DNA from: Nitrosomonas sp.
GTDB taxonomy: Bacteria; Pseudomonadota; Gammaproteobacteria; Burkholderiales; Nitrosomonadaceae
DNA length: 34,428 nt
Direction: 5' to 3'
Assembly: GCA_016710135.1 (NCBI GenBank)
Contig: JADJLM010000007.1
Span: forward strand, 1 to 34,428
Under the pieces are notes generated by a model, which was not told the DNA's origin, did not search any database, and was given only the letters and a program-made list of their open reading frames with translations. Each line of letters starts with the position of its first letter. Within the stretch, counting starts at the first letter, position 1. A program made the translations under genes and the position numbers. This document shows positions 16,226 to 25,534 of the stretch, one piece after another.

Positions 16226-17394
16226 CTGATCTGACACATCACTTGCAAAAGTGAGAGTTATCGGTTTTGATAAAGGTATCGAATCTTAATCAAAACAAAA
16301 GAGGTAACTCTCAATGACACATACTAACAATCGTATTATTAAACACAAAGCTGGATTATTAAATTTGGCAGAAGAATTGGGTAATGTATCCAGGGCCTGT
16401 AAAGTCATGGGCGTCTCACGGGATACGTTTTATCGCTATCAAGACCTTGTTGAACATGGTGGTCTTGATGCGCTGATAGACAAGGATCGAAGAGCCCCAA
16501 ATATCAAGAACCGTGTTGATGAAGCGACCGAACGAGCAGTCATAGGTTATGCAATTGCGCAGCCTGCACATGGGCAGCATCGAACCAGCAATGAGCTTCG
16601 TAAGAAAAGTGTATTTGTATCGGGTAGTGGCGTGCGCTCTATTTGGCTACGTCATAACCTGGAGAATTTTAAAAAGCGCTTAAAAGCACTCGAAGACAAG
16701 GTAGCTAATGACGGCATTATTCTTAGTGATGCGAAAGTTGCGGCCCTTGAAAAGAAGAGACACGACGATGAAGCCTGCGGTGAAATAGAAACGGCACATC
16801 CAGGCTATCTAGGCTCACAAGATACGTTTTATGTCGGGAACCTCAAGGGCGTTGGCCGTGTTTATCAACAAACGTTTATCGATACCTACAGCAAAATAGC
16901 CTTTGCCAAACTCTATACAACCAAAACACCGATTACAGCAGCTGACTTACTCAATGATAAGGTATTGCCATACTTTGAACACTACGAGCTACCCATGTTG
17001 CGTATCTTAACGGATAGGGGTACAGAGTATTGCGGTCGTGTTGATCAGCATGATTACCAGCTATATTTGGCGATTAATGATATTGATCATACAAAAACAA
17101 AAGCCATGTCGCCGCAAACAAACGGGATCTGTGAACGATTCCACAAAACGATTCTGAATGAGTTTTATCAAATCACATTCAGGAAGAAACTTTATTCAAC
17201 TATGGAGGAACTACAGAAAGATCTAGACGAATGGATGGAATACTATAACAATGAACGAACTCATCAAGGAAAAATGTGCTGTGGACGAACACCATTGGAT
17301 ACATTACTTGATGGCAAATCAATTTGGGCGGAAAAAATTTAGCTCAAATCTAAACTGACAGACACCTAAAAAAAACTGGTAACTGTCAGATCAG
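16226..17394 (+). mobile_element. IS481-family element, apparently intact
   Basis: The transposase gene is flanked by perfect 11-bp inverted repeats CTGATCTGACA (16226-16236) and TGTCAGATCAG (17384-17394). Similarity continues imperfectly outwards for up to about 40 bp, so the true ends may be near 16188 and 17432. It sits inside the minus-strand IS3 remnant, whose orfB breaks off after KTRRRFK at about 17433. No target duplication could be identified. Confidence 0.8.
16314..17342 (+). CDS. IS481-family transposase
   Basis: 342 residues in one uninterrupted frame, normal for IS481. AGAGGTAACTCTCA precedes the ATG. The N-terminal helix-turn-helix has LAEELGNVSRACKVMGVSRD and TFYRYQDLVEHGGLDALIDK. 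The rve integrase core has the first aspartate in QQTFIDTYSKIAFAKLY, the second in MLRILTDRGTEYCGR and the glutamate in SPQTNGICERFHKTILNEFY, followed by EWMEYYNNERTHQGKMCCGR. There are no defects, so the element may be active. It is one of the few long frames here without a break. Confidence 0.93.
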   Translation: MTHTNNRIIKHKAGLLNLAEELGNVSRACKVMGVSRDTFYRYQDLVEHGGLDALIDKDRRAPNIKNRVDEATERAVIGYAIAQPAHGQHRTSNELRKKSVFVSGSGVRSIWLRHNLENFKKRLKALEDKVANDGIILSDAKVAALEKKRHDDEACGEIETAHPGYLGSQDTFYVGNLKGVGRVYQQTFIDTYSKIAFAKLYTTKTPITAADLLNDKVLPYFEHYELPMLRILTDRGTEYCGRVDQHDYQLYLAINDIDHTKTKAMSPQTNGICERFHKTILNEFYQITFRKKLYSTMEELQKDLDEWMEYYNNERTHQGKMCCGRTPLDTLLDGKSIWAEKI

Positions 17395-17432
17395 GTCTAA
17401 GCTAGTACAGAAATAAATGACTTAATCAGAGC

Positions 17433-17725
17433 TTCCTTAAATCGACGTCTGGTTTTACAGGCCAGCCCGGCTTCCTTCATTAACCGGCTTATTCGCCGCC
17501 GCCCCACGGATAGGCCTTGGTGAAACATAGCTATTTTGAGACGGCGGGTGCCGTATGTATTCCGACTTTTTCAAATACTTTTTTTACAATACCGCTGAGT
17601 TGCTCATCTTCTCGTTCCCTGAATGAAGGAATTCGATGCATAGTAAGCACTCTGTGAGACCTGTAAAAACCGGCACATCGATAATATGGTGAATTCGCCC
17701 CGATGCTGTTTGATCCAGGCGTACT
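17433..17725 (-). pseudogene. IS3-family orfB, N-terminal fragment, frameshifted
   Basis: Starts at a GTG overlapping the orfA stop (VKYAWIKQHRGEF), then MCRFLQVSQSAYYAS, RNTYGTRRLKIAMFHQGLSV and RRRISRLMKEAGLACKTRRR. This is the HTH_21 region that precedes the integrase core. The core itself is missing: the frame ends at the IS481 boundary. Two or three frame changes lie within. Confidence 0.75.
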
Positions 17726-18022
17726 TCACCGTTGTTCCTTGGCAAAGTACGCGGCAGCCTTTTTTAATAGGTCGCGCTCCTCTGTAAGCCGGATAACCTC
17801 TTTCTTCAGCCGCTTTAACTCTTCATAGAGATGTTCGTCAGTGCGCGCTGCCTTTATGTTATCAACTGGTCGACTGTATTTATTGATCCACGTATGCAAG
17901 GTGTTTTCATTCATACCAATTTCCCTGGCGGTTTGGGCTACCGGTTTATCCGATTCAGTGGCCAATTTTACCGATGACTCCCTAAATTCAGCTGTATAGA
18001 CTTTGGGTTTTTCTTGGTTCAT
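17726..18022 (-). CDS. IS3-family OrfA of the split element
   Basis: 98 residues from ATG 18022, with GAAGGAG upstream. Helix-turn-helix: VYTAEFRESSVKLATESDKP, VAQTAREIGMNENTLHTWIN. Coiled coil: HLYEELKRLKKEVIRLTEER, DLLKKAAAYFAKEQR. The frame is intact. The outer end of the element, reading TGACTACACTAAACCGGACA inwards, lies near 18080. With orfB destroyed it can only act as an inhibitor, if expressed. Confidence 0.82.
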   Translation of the reverse strand: MNQEKPKVYTAEFRESSVKLATESDKPVAQTAREIGMNENTLHTWINKYSRPVDNIKAARTDEHLYEELKRLKKEVIRLTEERDLLKKAAAYFAKEQR

Positions 18023-18242
18023 TTAGATACACTCCTTCTTTCAGTTATTTTAAGGAATGTGTCCGGTTTAGTGTAGTCACATCATTTTTAGGCGATTGCT
18101 CTTTAAACCACTTGTACATAGAAAAGATCTAGAACATAGTTACGCAGTGGCTTTCTTAGCTGTGAAGTAAAATCTCAAGCTAACTTTTAATGATCAATCG
18201 AGTCATACTCAAGTTAGTAACTTAAGGCCATAGGAGAACCAA

Positions 18243-18491
18243 ATGAAAATACAGCATTTTATAGTCATGATCAGCTTGCTTATATTTAGTAGCAGTGCGT
18301 TTGCCTATCGTTGCGTTATCGATATGCGAAAAATCGATGAAGCGTTGTCGAAACAACCTGCAATCAATGAAGTTCAAGCACAAGAAATTAGAAAATTACG
18401 CGCTGAAGGTGAAGCGCTTCACAATAGAGGTAAGCATAAAGAATCGATCGAAATGCTGCACAAAGCGTTAGAAATGCTAGGTGTCCACTAA
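18243..18491 (+). CDS. Small secreted protein, function unknown
   Basis: 82 residues with AGGAG six bases before the ATG. A clear signal peptide is present: MKIQHFIVMISLLIFSSSAF with cleavage after AFA. The mature part of about 60 residues is charged and helical (EALSKQPAINEVQAQEIRKL, RAEGEALHNRGKHKESIEML). The segment GEALHNRGKHKESIEMLHKA resembles one tetratricopeptide-like helix pair. There is one cysteine just after the cleavage site (YRC). No known name. It lies 28 bp before the cysteine desulfurase gene and may be cotranscribed with it. Confidence 0.75.
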   Translation: MKIQHFIVMISLLIFSSSAFAYRCVIDMRKIDEALSKQPAINEVQAQEIRKLRAEGEALHNRGKHKESIEMLHKALEMLGVH

Positions 18492-18518
18492 AATATTTCA
18501 TACAATAGGACGAAACCA

Positions 18519-19619
18519 ATGCCTACTATTTATTTTGATCACAACGCGACAACTGCGGTTGATGAAAAAGTATTGGAAGCCATGATGCTTTTTTTTCGAC
18601 AGAAGTATGGGAATGCATCTAGTTTGCACAGTTATGGTATTGAAGCACGACGTGCAATCAATCAAGCGCGTGAGCAAGTTGCCCATGCAGTGGGAGCCCA
18701 ACCCTCGCAAGTTATTTTTACCAGCGGTGGTTCTGAAGCTAATAACCTCTTTATTCGAGGCGCCGCAGATTATTTAAAGCCTTCTAGCATCGTCATCAGT
18801 GCGATTGAACATCCTTGCATCAGGATACCCGCTCAGGAACTGGCGCGGAGATCAAATAACAGTTGGACATTGAACCAATTAACCGTCAATACGGAAGGCC
18901 AAGTTAATCTAGAGGGCGCGAGTAATGCAATTTCCGACAAGACAGGACTGGTATCCGTCATGCTGGCAACACCAGGGTGCTTGGATGCATACTGATGCGA
19001 TACAGGCTTTTGGTAAGATAGCACTGAATTTTTCTGATCTTAATGTCCATGCAATGACGATTTCAGCGCATAAAATTTACGGCCCCAAAGGAGCAGCAGC
19101 GCTCATCGTTGATAAACGCCTCATCTTGAAACCTTTGATTTATGGCGGTGGGCACGAAAATGGCATGCGCTCAGGGACTGAGAATATTCCTGCAATTGTG
19201 GGTTTTGGTGTTGCTTGCGAATTGATTAAAGCGAGAGTAAGCGAAGCCTCTGCTCATATTGTCCGACTTCGTGAATATTTGGAGCAAGGGCTAAGTGCAT
19301 TAGGTGCAACGATCTTTGGTCAAAATGCCCCTCGGTTACCGAATACCTGTTATTTTGCTATACCAGATATTGAAGGGGATACACTAGTTGTCAAGTTAGA
19401 TAAAGCGGGTTTTGCCGTTGCCAGTGGAGCTGCTTGTTCCAGTGCTACGCCTGGTAAAAGCCATGTGCTGGAGGCGATGGGGGTGGCGCCCATGTTAGCA
19501 AGATGTGCTGTGCGGATTAGCTTGGGACATGATAACACTTTGAATCAGATTGATGATTTTTAAAAGCGATTAACACTATCGTTTCAGGGCTGCGTCAGTT
19601 TAATTCAATGAGCGCGTGA
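18519..19619 (+). CDS. Cysteine desulfurase (NifS/IscS-type), internal deletion and frameshift
   Basis: PLP enzyme that takes sulfur from cysteine for Fe-S clusters or thiolation. From ATG 18519 (MPTIYFDHNATTAVDEKVLE) it shows TSGGSEANNLFIRGAADY, the histidine in SAIEHPC, the PLP lysine in TISAHKIYGPKGAAALI, GGGHENGMRSGTENIPA and the active cysteine in ASGAACSS. Between SVMLA and QGAWMHTDA, about 18968-18975, the conserved NNETG segment and roughly 20 residues (3n+2 bases, about 56-59) are missing, which also shifts the frame. A further T is lacking at 19560 (TTTTT); adding it extends the protein to LKAINTIVSGLRQFNSMSA, stop 19617-19619. It is not next to other isc/suf genes, so I give no symbol. 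Confidence 0.85.
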
Positions 19620-19735
19620 TAGAATTAGCGGATTGACTTCGTTTACGGCTATCTTGTTTTTTCAAGTAGAATAGGAACTATTTAGCCCGAGTGTTTCATA
19701 GTCATAACCGAATAGATTGGAGCATGACGTATACC

Positions 19736-20551
19736 ATGATGAATTCAAATCCGACTAAAGCAATCATATTAAGTGCTGGACAGGGCAGAAGGTTGTTACC
19801 ACTTACGGAGGATACTCCCAAGTGCTTATTATCTGTCGCAGATAAGCCTGTTATTGCTTGGCAAATTGACGCATTGATCGATGCTGGTATCGATTCAATA
19901 ACAATTGTAGGTGGGTTCCAAATCGGCAAGGTTGAAGCATTGATTGCTCAACGATATGCTGCTTATCCAGAGATTCGTGTTTGCTTTAATCCATTTTACG
20001 AAGTAGCAGACAATCTCGCTAGCTGCTGGATTGTGCGCGATCGAATGGAAGGTGATTTTGTTCTTATCAATGGCGATACGTTATTTGAAACTGCTTTGGT
20101 TTCACATGTGCTTCAGTCTGAATACGCACCCATAACGCTCAGCGTTGATTATAAAGCAGCGTTTGACGAAGATGATATGAAGGTAGAACTTGCTACTGAC
20201 AAATGGGTTAGACACGTCAGCAAATTACTGACGCCGGAACAATCTCATGCAGAATCGATTGGCTTTATCTACTTTCGCAGAGAAGGAGCTACATTGTTCC
20301 GGAATGCGGTAGCGCAGGCACTCCGTGATCCCAACAAACTTAAGTCATGGTATTTGGCCATTATTGATCAACTAGCAGGACGGCATCAGGTTAATTCGAG
20401 ATCAGTGCAGGGATTTAAATGGTGTGAAATCGATTTTATCCAAGATCTTCAACGCGCAGAAAGACTATTCTCGACTTCGGACAGTGAAATCAATCATTGT
20501 CAGCATGATAAATCTTCATCTCGCGAAACAATTATTCCACTCCCGATGTAA
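19736..20551 (+). CDS. Sugar/choline-phosphate nucleotidyltransferase (LicC-like)
   Basis: About 270 residues in one frame. Start uncertain: the frame is open from 19691, with ATGs at 19724, 19736 and 19739. A GGAG lies too close to the first and rather far from the others; the domain begins just after the later two (MMNSNPTKAIILSAGQGRRL). Motifs: the nucleotide-binding SAGQGRRLLPLTEDTPKCLL, DKPVIAWQIDALIDAGIDSI, FVLINGDTLFE with the metal-binding aspartate, and GFKWCEIDFIQDLQRAERLF, as in phosphocholine cytidylyltransferase-like proteins. By family it joins CTP or another NTP to a phosphorylated small molecule. It precedes HIT, desaturase and phosphatase-fold genes on the same strand. Confidence 0.8.
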   Translation: MMNSNPTKAIILSAGQGRRLLPLTEDTPKCLLSVADKPVIAWQIDALIDAGIDSITIVGGFQIGKVEALIAQRYAAYPEIRVCFNPFYEVADNLASCWIVRDRMEGDFVLINGDTLFETALVSHVLQSEYAPITLSVDYKAAFDEDDMKVELATDKWVRHVSKLLTPEQSHAESIGFIYFRREGATLFRNAVAQALRDPNKLKSWYLAIIDQLAGRHQVNSRSVQGFKWCEIDFIQDLQRAERLFSTSDSEINHCQHDKSSSRETIIPLPM

Positions 20552-20552
20552 T

Positions 20553-21001
20553 ATGGCATTTACTGTGCTTAATGGTACGATGCAGAAATTTGGTGCGCCA
20601 GATACCATCATTCGTCAGTATCAACGCTGGAGCATTTTGCTGCGACCTGCACAATTGACCTTAGGTGCTTTAATCTTAGTGGCTCACGAGCCGGTTTTTG
20701 CATTCTCTGAGTTAAGTCCTACGAGCTTCAACGAGTTGCACCAAGTAACCGGAGAAATTGATGATGCACTCAAAAAGCTTTTGGTTACGACAAATTAAAT
20801 TATCTTATGCTGATGATGGTAGATCCTGATGTTCATTTTCATGTTATTCAGCGCTATGCAAGTTCAAGATCATTTAATGGACAAGATTTTATTGATGCAG
20901 GATGGCCTGGTGTTCCCAATTTTGGCCAAATTAACCAAACCGATAACAGCATCAATCAATTGATCATTCAACACGTTGCTGGGCACTGGAAGCCAGCTTA
21001 A
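20553..21001 (+). CDS. HIT-family protein, one frameshift
   Basis: About 149 residues. A start at ATG 20553 (MAFTVLNGTMQKFGAPDTII) fits, just after the preceding stop; an upstream ATG at 20505 would overlap that gene. Blocks LLRPAQLTLGALILVAHEPV, GEIDDALKKL and, after a break at about 20795, NYLMLMMVDPDVHFHVIQRY with the HxHx part of the histidine triad, then ASSRSFNGQDFIDAGWPGVP. By family a nucleotide hydrolase or transferase acting on the alpha-phosphate of nucleoside substrates. It ends four bases before the desaturase gene starts, so the two are surely cotranscribed. Confidence 0.8.
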
Positions 21002-21005
21002 TAAG

Positions 21006-22004
21006 ATGTCTGAACATTCATCTGTCGACTTTCCGCTTCGTGAAGCGTATGCATTGGTTAGTGATTTAATGACGCCTAATCCATGGATCTATTGGACTGA
21101 TTTTTTGTTTCATATCTTCCTGGGATGGGCGGGATTTATCGTAACGCTACAAGCAGAATTTTTCTCGATTGAACAAATTCTGGGATTTGTGATTACAGTT
21201 CTTGCTTTCTACCGTTCTGCAATTTTTGTCCATGAGCTCGCACATCTTAAAAAAGGGACATTCCGATTTTTTCGCTTGGTATGGAACTTAATCTGTGGCA
21301 TTCCGATGATGATTCCCTCCTTTATGTATGATGGTGTGCACAATGATCACCACAAGCGCGATATTTATGGAACTCATTTGGATGGGGAATATCTTCCATT
21401 TGCCACGCAAAAGCCCATTGAAATGATCCGCTACGTATTGCTCTCCTTTATTCTTCCGCTATTGCTGATTGCGCGTTTCTTATTGCTAACACCCCTATCT
21501 TATTTGATTCCACCGTTTCGTAGACTCGTTTGGCGGCGTGCTTCATCATTAACGATCAATCCAAACTATATTCGAGTACCTAACGCAATTCGTAATGATC
21601 ATTACTGGTGGCTGCAGGAATTTGCAACATTTACATTTGCTGCAATCGTCGCTGGGCTAGTTATTGCAGGCTTACTTACCTTTCATGTGCTGGTTTTATG
21701 GTATGTTGCTGCGGTATGTGTTTTTATCCTTAATTCGTTAAGAACGCTTGCTGCCCACGCTTATCGAAATCCGGGCGACCATTCACTTGAACTGGCAGAG
21801 CAATACCTTGATTCAATCAATATTCCTGGAAATTTTCTAACCGTGTTTTGGGCACCTGTTGGATTAAGGTTTCATGCAACTCATCATCTTTTTATGAGCC
21901 TGCCTTACCATAATTTAGGTAAGGCGCAGCGGCGATTGGTCAATGGGTTATCTGATAATTCACTTTATTTGAAAACGATTCGCAAGGGTTATGGGACGCA
22001 CTGA
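21006..22004 (+). CDS. Membrane fatty acid desaturase-family protein
   Basis: 332 residues, frame intact from ATG 21006. The three histidine boxes of membrane di-iron desaturases/hydroxylases are visible: HELAHL (about 21230), HNDHHK (about 21340) and FHATHH (about 21870). Several hydrophobic segments flank them (FLFHIFLGWAGFIVTLQA, YVLLSFILPLLLIARFLLL, FTFAAIVAGLVIAGLLTFHV, LVLWYVAAVCVFILNSLRTL). By family it uses oxygen and a di-iron site to desaturate or hydroxylate an acyl chain in the cytoplasmic membrane. The substrate is unknown. The neighbouring nucleotidyltransferase and HIT genes could point to a modified lipid, but that is inference. Confidence 0.85.
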   Translation: MSEHSSVDFPLREAYALVSDLMTPNPWIYWTDFLFHIFLGWAGFIVTLQAEFFSIEQILGFVITVLAFYRSAIFVHELAHLKKGTFRFFRLVWNLICGIPMMIPSFMYDGVHNDHHKRDIYGTHLDGEYLPFATQKPIEMIRYVLLSFILPLLLIARFLLLTPLSYLIPPFRRLVWRRASSLTINPNYIRVPNAIRNDHYWWLQEFATFTFAAIVAGLVIAGLLTFHVLVLWYVAAVCVFILNSLRTLAAHAYRNPGDHSLELAEQYLDSINIPGNFLTVFWAPVGLRFHATHHLFMSLPYHNLGKAQRRLVNGLSDNSLYLKTIRKGYGTH

Positions 22005-22056
22005 AGCGGATTTGGAAAGAAGCATCCATCGCTTCTGCCCCGATAATGCTGTTAAT

Positions 22057-22764
22057 GTGAGCGAAAACACTCCAGACCGATAGAACTGGTTCTGCTTCGA
22101 CATGGGCAAAGTATTTGGAATCAGGATAGGCACTTTACGGGTTGGAGTGATGTTGCGTTAAGTGAGAAAGGGCGGAAAGAAGCGCAACACACAGCGAGCC
22201 TGCTAAAACAAGCCAATTTTAGTTTTGATCTTTGTTATAGCTCAGTGTTGGAGCGCGCAGTTGATACACTCAACATTATACGAGCTGAGATGAAGTTAGA
22301 AAAAACTCCGATCATCCAGGATTGGCGCTTAAATGAGAGGCACTATGGCGCACTTGAAGGGCTTCAGCGATGGGAAGCAATTAAAAATTTGGTATTTGGC
22401 CTGTTTTAGCAAGTCAGATATTGTATAAAGCAGTACCACCGTTGCTGGAAATGAATGATCCGCGCTTTCAGGCAATCAGTTATGCTACCAAAATATCAAT
22501 CAACAACTATTGCCGCGTGCTGAAAGCATGGCACAGACTCTGGAGCGAGTGCATCCGTGTTGGCAGAACGATATTCTACCGGAAATCAAGTTGGGTAAAC
22601 GCGTACTCATCGTTTCACATCGAAATCTTCTGCGGACGTTAGTGATGCAACTAAATCACTTATCGCCGTGGCAAGTCATGAAGCTCTCTATCGCAACCGG
22701 TAAACCACTCTGTTTTGAGTTAGATGACCAGTTAAACGTAATCAGGAACTATTACCTTCAATAA
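22057..22764 (+). CDS. gpmA: 2,3-bisphosphoglycerate-dependent phosphoglycerate mutase, frameshifted
   Basis: About 236 residues. Blocks: IELVLLRHGQS (catalytic histidine), HFTGWSDVALSEKGRKEAQH, CYSSVLERAVDTLNIIRAEM, WRLNERHYGALEGLQRWEAI (catalytic ERHYG), LPRAESMAQTLERVHPCWQN and KRVLIVSHRNLLRTLVMQLN (second histidine), ending NVIRNYYLQ. It interconverts 3- and 2-phosphoglycerate in central carbon metabolism. Frame breaks lie near 22080, 22120, 22395 and 22470. The start is a guess: GTG 22057 leads into MSENTP, but no ribosome site is evident. It is convergent with lolD, 42 bp away. Confidence 0.82.
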
Positions 22765-22806
22765 ATAGGGAATCAATCCAAATCAAGATTCAATAAGGAT
22801 ACTAAA

Positions 22807-23484
22807 TTACTGAGTTGTAAGAATGCCATCAACCAAATGCAAAATGCGTTCTGCTCGCTGAGCAAGCTGTAAATCATGTGTTACGATAATTAAACTCGCA
22901 TTAGCTTTTTGATTGAGTTCGAGCATTAAATTAAATACTCCCTCAGCAGTATGTCGATCAAGATTACCTGTAGGTTCATCTGCCAAAACACAGGCCGGCA
23001 GGGTTACCAGGGCCCTTGCTACAGCAGCACGCTGGCGTTCACCGCCAGAAAGTTCTCCGGGCGTATGGATTAATCGATGACCAAGTCCAACCTGCTGCAG
23101 CATTTCCGCCGCGGTATCCATGGCTTCTTTTCTGTTCACGCCGAATCAAGAGTGGCATGGCAACATTTTCCTGAGCGCTAAACTCAGGAGCAAATGATGA
23201 AATTGATAAATAAAGCCTAATGATCGATTGCGCAGCTGGCATCGTTGGCGTTCATCGATCTGGGTGATATCTTGACCCAATATCTTGATTTGTCCTTTGG
23301 TTGGGCTATCCAGCCCCCCCAGAAGATGCAGTAAGGTGCTTTTACCCGAACCAGAAGCGCCAACGATTGATACCATTTCACCTTTGTTTAATTGCAGATT
23401 TACGCCGTGTAATACAGGTACTTCTAGCTTCCCTTGAAAATAGCTTTTATATAAATTTTGGCAAGCGATAACTTGATTACTCAT
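22807..23484 (-). CDS. lolD: Lipoprotein-releasing ABC transporter ATPase LolD, frameshifted
   Basis: About 226 residues from ATG 23484. Walker A GASGSGKST (about 23340-23370), the LolD-type LGFIYQFHHLL (Q loop), signature LSGGERQRAAVARAL, Walker B ACVLADEPTGNLD and the H loop SLIIVTHDLQLA are all present. Breaks near 23180 and 23140. By family it energises LolCE to release lipoproteins from the inner membrane to LolA. It overlaps the end of the permease gene by 8 bp, so the two are translationally coupled. Confidence 0.92.
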
Positions 23485-24724
23485 AACGCAATGCCTCGGC
23501 AGGGTTAACTTTTGATGCGCGGTAACTTGGATAAAGTGTCGCTAATAATGTCAGGATAAATGACACAACTGCGACGGTTACAATATCAGATAAATGCGGA
23601 TCTGAAGGAATTTCACTGATGTAATACACTTCTTGAGAGAGAAATTGAATATTAAACATTTGTTCAATGAAAACTACAACATCACTGACGTTATAAGCCA
23701 GAATAACTCCTCCGATAATACCCAATAAGGTTCCGAACAGACCAATCAATGTTCCTTGCACAATGAAGATTTTCATGATGCTACCGGGACTAGCGCCCAG
23801 TGTACGTAAAATAGCAATGTCAGATTGTTTATCAGTGACAGCCATGACTAATGTCGAAACAATGTTAAATGCCGCAACCGCGATAATTAGTGCCAGAATG
23901 AGCGACAGCATGCGCTTTTCGATTTGGATTGCACGAAAATAATTGGTATGTTGCTGTGTCCAGTCGCTAATATAGGTATCAGGTGAGAATAAAGCTGACA
24001 ATTCTCGTACTACTTTGGGTGCTTTCAAACAAGTCATGCAATTTTAAGCGAACACCGGATACTTGATCAGGTTCCATTCGATAGAGCTTCTGTGCATCAA
24101 CCAGGTGGATTAATGCGAGGCCTGAATCATACTCATAATGACCTGCTTCAAAAACACCGATAACAGTAAATTGCTTCAAGCGAGGTAATATACCCGCAGG
24201 TGTTACTTGACCTTGAGGCGATATCAACACAATCTTGTCCCCTGGAAAAGTACCGAGGGCTCTTGCTAATTCAAGACCGATTACAATCCCAAATTCTCCG
24301 GCTTGCAGTTGATTTAGCTCCCCATCATCATCATATTAGAGAAATCTGCGACAGTGTTTTCAGCATCCGGTAATATTCCTCGCACGATGACGCCGCGGAC
24401 GACCTGATTATAGGAAAGCATCCCTTGCGCATTAACATAAGGTGCCGCTGAAGCAACTTGGGGGTTCTGAACTGCAATATCAGCAACTTGCTCCCAATGC
24501 GTTATCGTTCCATTAAAGCTCGTGATTTGTACATGAGAAGCAACGCCTAATATTCGGGAACGCACTTCTTTATGAAATCCGTTCATAACGGACATGACAG
24601 TAATTAGAGCGGTCATACCCAGTGTGATGCCCAGTAGTGAAATCAAGGAAATAAAGGAAATAAAATGATTACGCCGCTTTGCTTTTGTATAGCGCAGGCC
24701 TATTAATAATTCATAAGGTGACAC
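23477..24724 (-). CDS. lolC: Lipoprotein-releasing ABC transporter permease LolC/LolE, frameshifted
   Basis: About 416 residues, as usual. A GTG start at 24724 (MSPYELLIGLRYTKAKRRNH) with AGGA eight bases upstream. The N-terminal membrane helix (FISFISLISLLGITLGMTAL) is followed by a large periplasmic domain and three C-terminal helices (LILALIIAVAAFNIVSTLVM, IGLFGTLLGIIGGVILAYNV, DIVTVAVVSFILTLLATLYP), the FtsX/MacB_PCD architecture, ending YRASKVNPAEALRYE. Frame breaks lie near 24315, 24235 and 24020. Only one permease gene is present, so it probably forms a homodimer (LolF-like use), as in many bacteria outside the Enterobacteria. Confidence 0.9.
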
Positions 24725-24982
24725 GAATGCATTCCTGAATAAGATTTAGATAATGTTATTTTCAAGAAAAGTTATTATCAATAATGACGTTATATGGTTT
24801 AAAATTAGATAGGTTTTGTTTCTAGATGATGAATACGCTTGCTCATTTCTTAACCCAATTTATATAGCTAGTGGATATCCAAGTATTTTTGTTCAGTATA
24901 ATGCTAGCAATCGGATTATTAAGTAATTCAAGTGACTTAAATCAGCCCTTTTCTGCTCATTCAGAATAGATATTATCAGCTA
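24725..24982 (+). promoter_or_regulatory. Divergent promoter region lolC / rsmD
   Basis: 258 bp of AT-rich DNA between divergent genes with no reading frame of note. TATAAT at 24897-24902 is a good -10 hexamer for the rsmD direction, but no matching TTGACA-like -35 was found at 16-18 bp. Confidence 0.35.
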
Positions 24983-25534
24983 ATGCCTCAAAGTGGAAAA
25001 GTTCGTATTATTGGAGGGCAATGGAGAAGCCGTTTGATCTCTGTTGCGGATGAAGTTGGTGTTCGACCCACACCGAATCGAGTCCGAGAAACGGTTTTTA
25101 ATTGGTTAGGCCAAGATCTACAGGGTAAGCGTTGTATCGATTTGTTTGCTGGAAGTGGCGCCATGGGATTCGAATCGGCATCGCGCGGTGCAGAAAGTGT
25201 TGTTATGGTGGAGATAGAGAGTAATGTCTTTCAAGTGCTCCGCTCAATGAAAGAAACACTGGGTGCAGCGCAGATTAAATTGATTAAAATGGATGCGATT
25301 GAGTTCATTCGATTGGATCAAGGCCAATATGATGTGATTTACCTGGACCCTCCTTTCCAACAGGATTTACTCCCTAAATTATTACCTCAATTACCGCCAC
25401 GATTAAATAGATCTGGAGTCGTTTATCTAGAAAGTGAGTATCCATATCAGCAGGATGATCGTTGGATTATTTGGAAGCATGGGCGCGCTGGTAAAGTTTT
25501 TTTCCAGCTCTTAAAATTTGAAGGTTATGAATAA
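24983..25534 (+). CDS. rsmD: 16S rRNA (guanine966-N2)-methyltransferase RsmD
   Basis: 183 residues, uninterrupted. The N-terminal RIIGGQWRSRLISVADEVGV and RPTPNRVRETVFNWLGQDLQ are signatures of RsmD. SAM-binding motif I is IDLFAGSGAMGFESASRGAE and the catalytic motif IV is DVIYLDPPFQQD. It methylates G966 in the 30S subunit using SAM. The stop overlaps the coaD start (ATGAATAA), so the two are translationally coupled, a common order in proteobacteria. Confidence 0.94.
   Translation: MPQSGKVRIIGGQWRSRLISVADEVGVRPTPNRVRETVFNWLGQDLQGKRCIDLFAGSGAMGFESASRGAESVVMVEIESNVFQVLRSMKETLGAAQIKLIKMDAIEFIRLDQGQYDVIYLDPPFQQDLLPKLLPQLPPRLNRSGVVYLESEYPYQQDDRWIIWKHGRAGKVFFQLLKFEGYE

Noticed and set aside
16314..17342. 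Site-specific integrase rather than IS481 transposase
   Set aside because: The D-D-E spacing, NNERTHQG block and flanking inverted repeats fit the IS481 rve transposase; there is no tyrosine recombinase motif.
18098..18112. boxA-like TGCTCTTTAA upstream of the small secreted protein, suggesting a remnant rRNA leader
   Set aside because: No boxB, no 16S sequence and no rRNA follows; a short AT-rich match is not enough.
8537..18242. Genomic island, prophage or integron with integrase, or an IS-flanked composite transposon
   Set aside because: No integrase, no passenger gene and no matching element pair flanks a cargo; every kilobase is explained by IS elements or their remnants.
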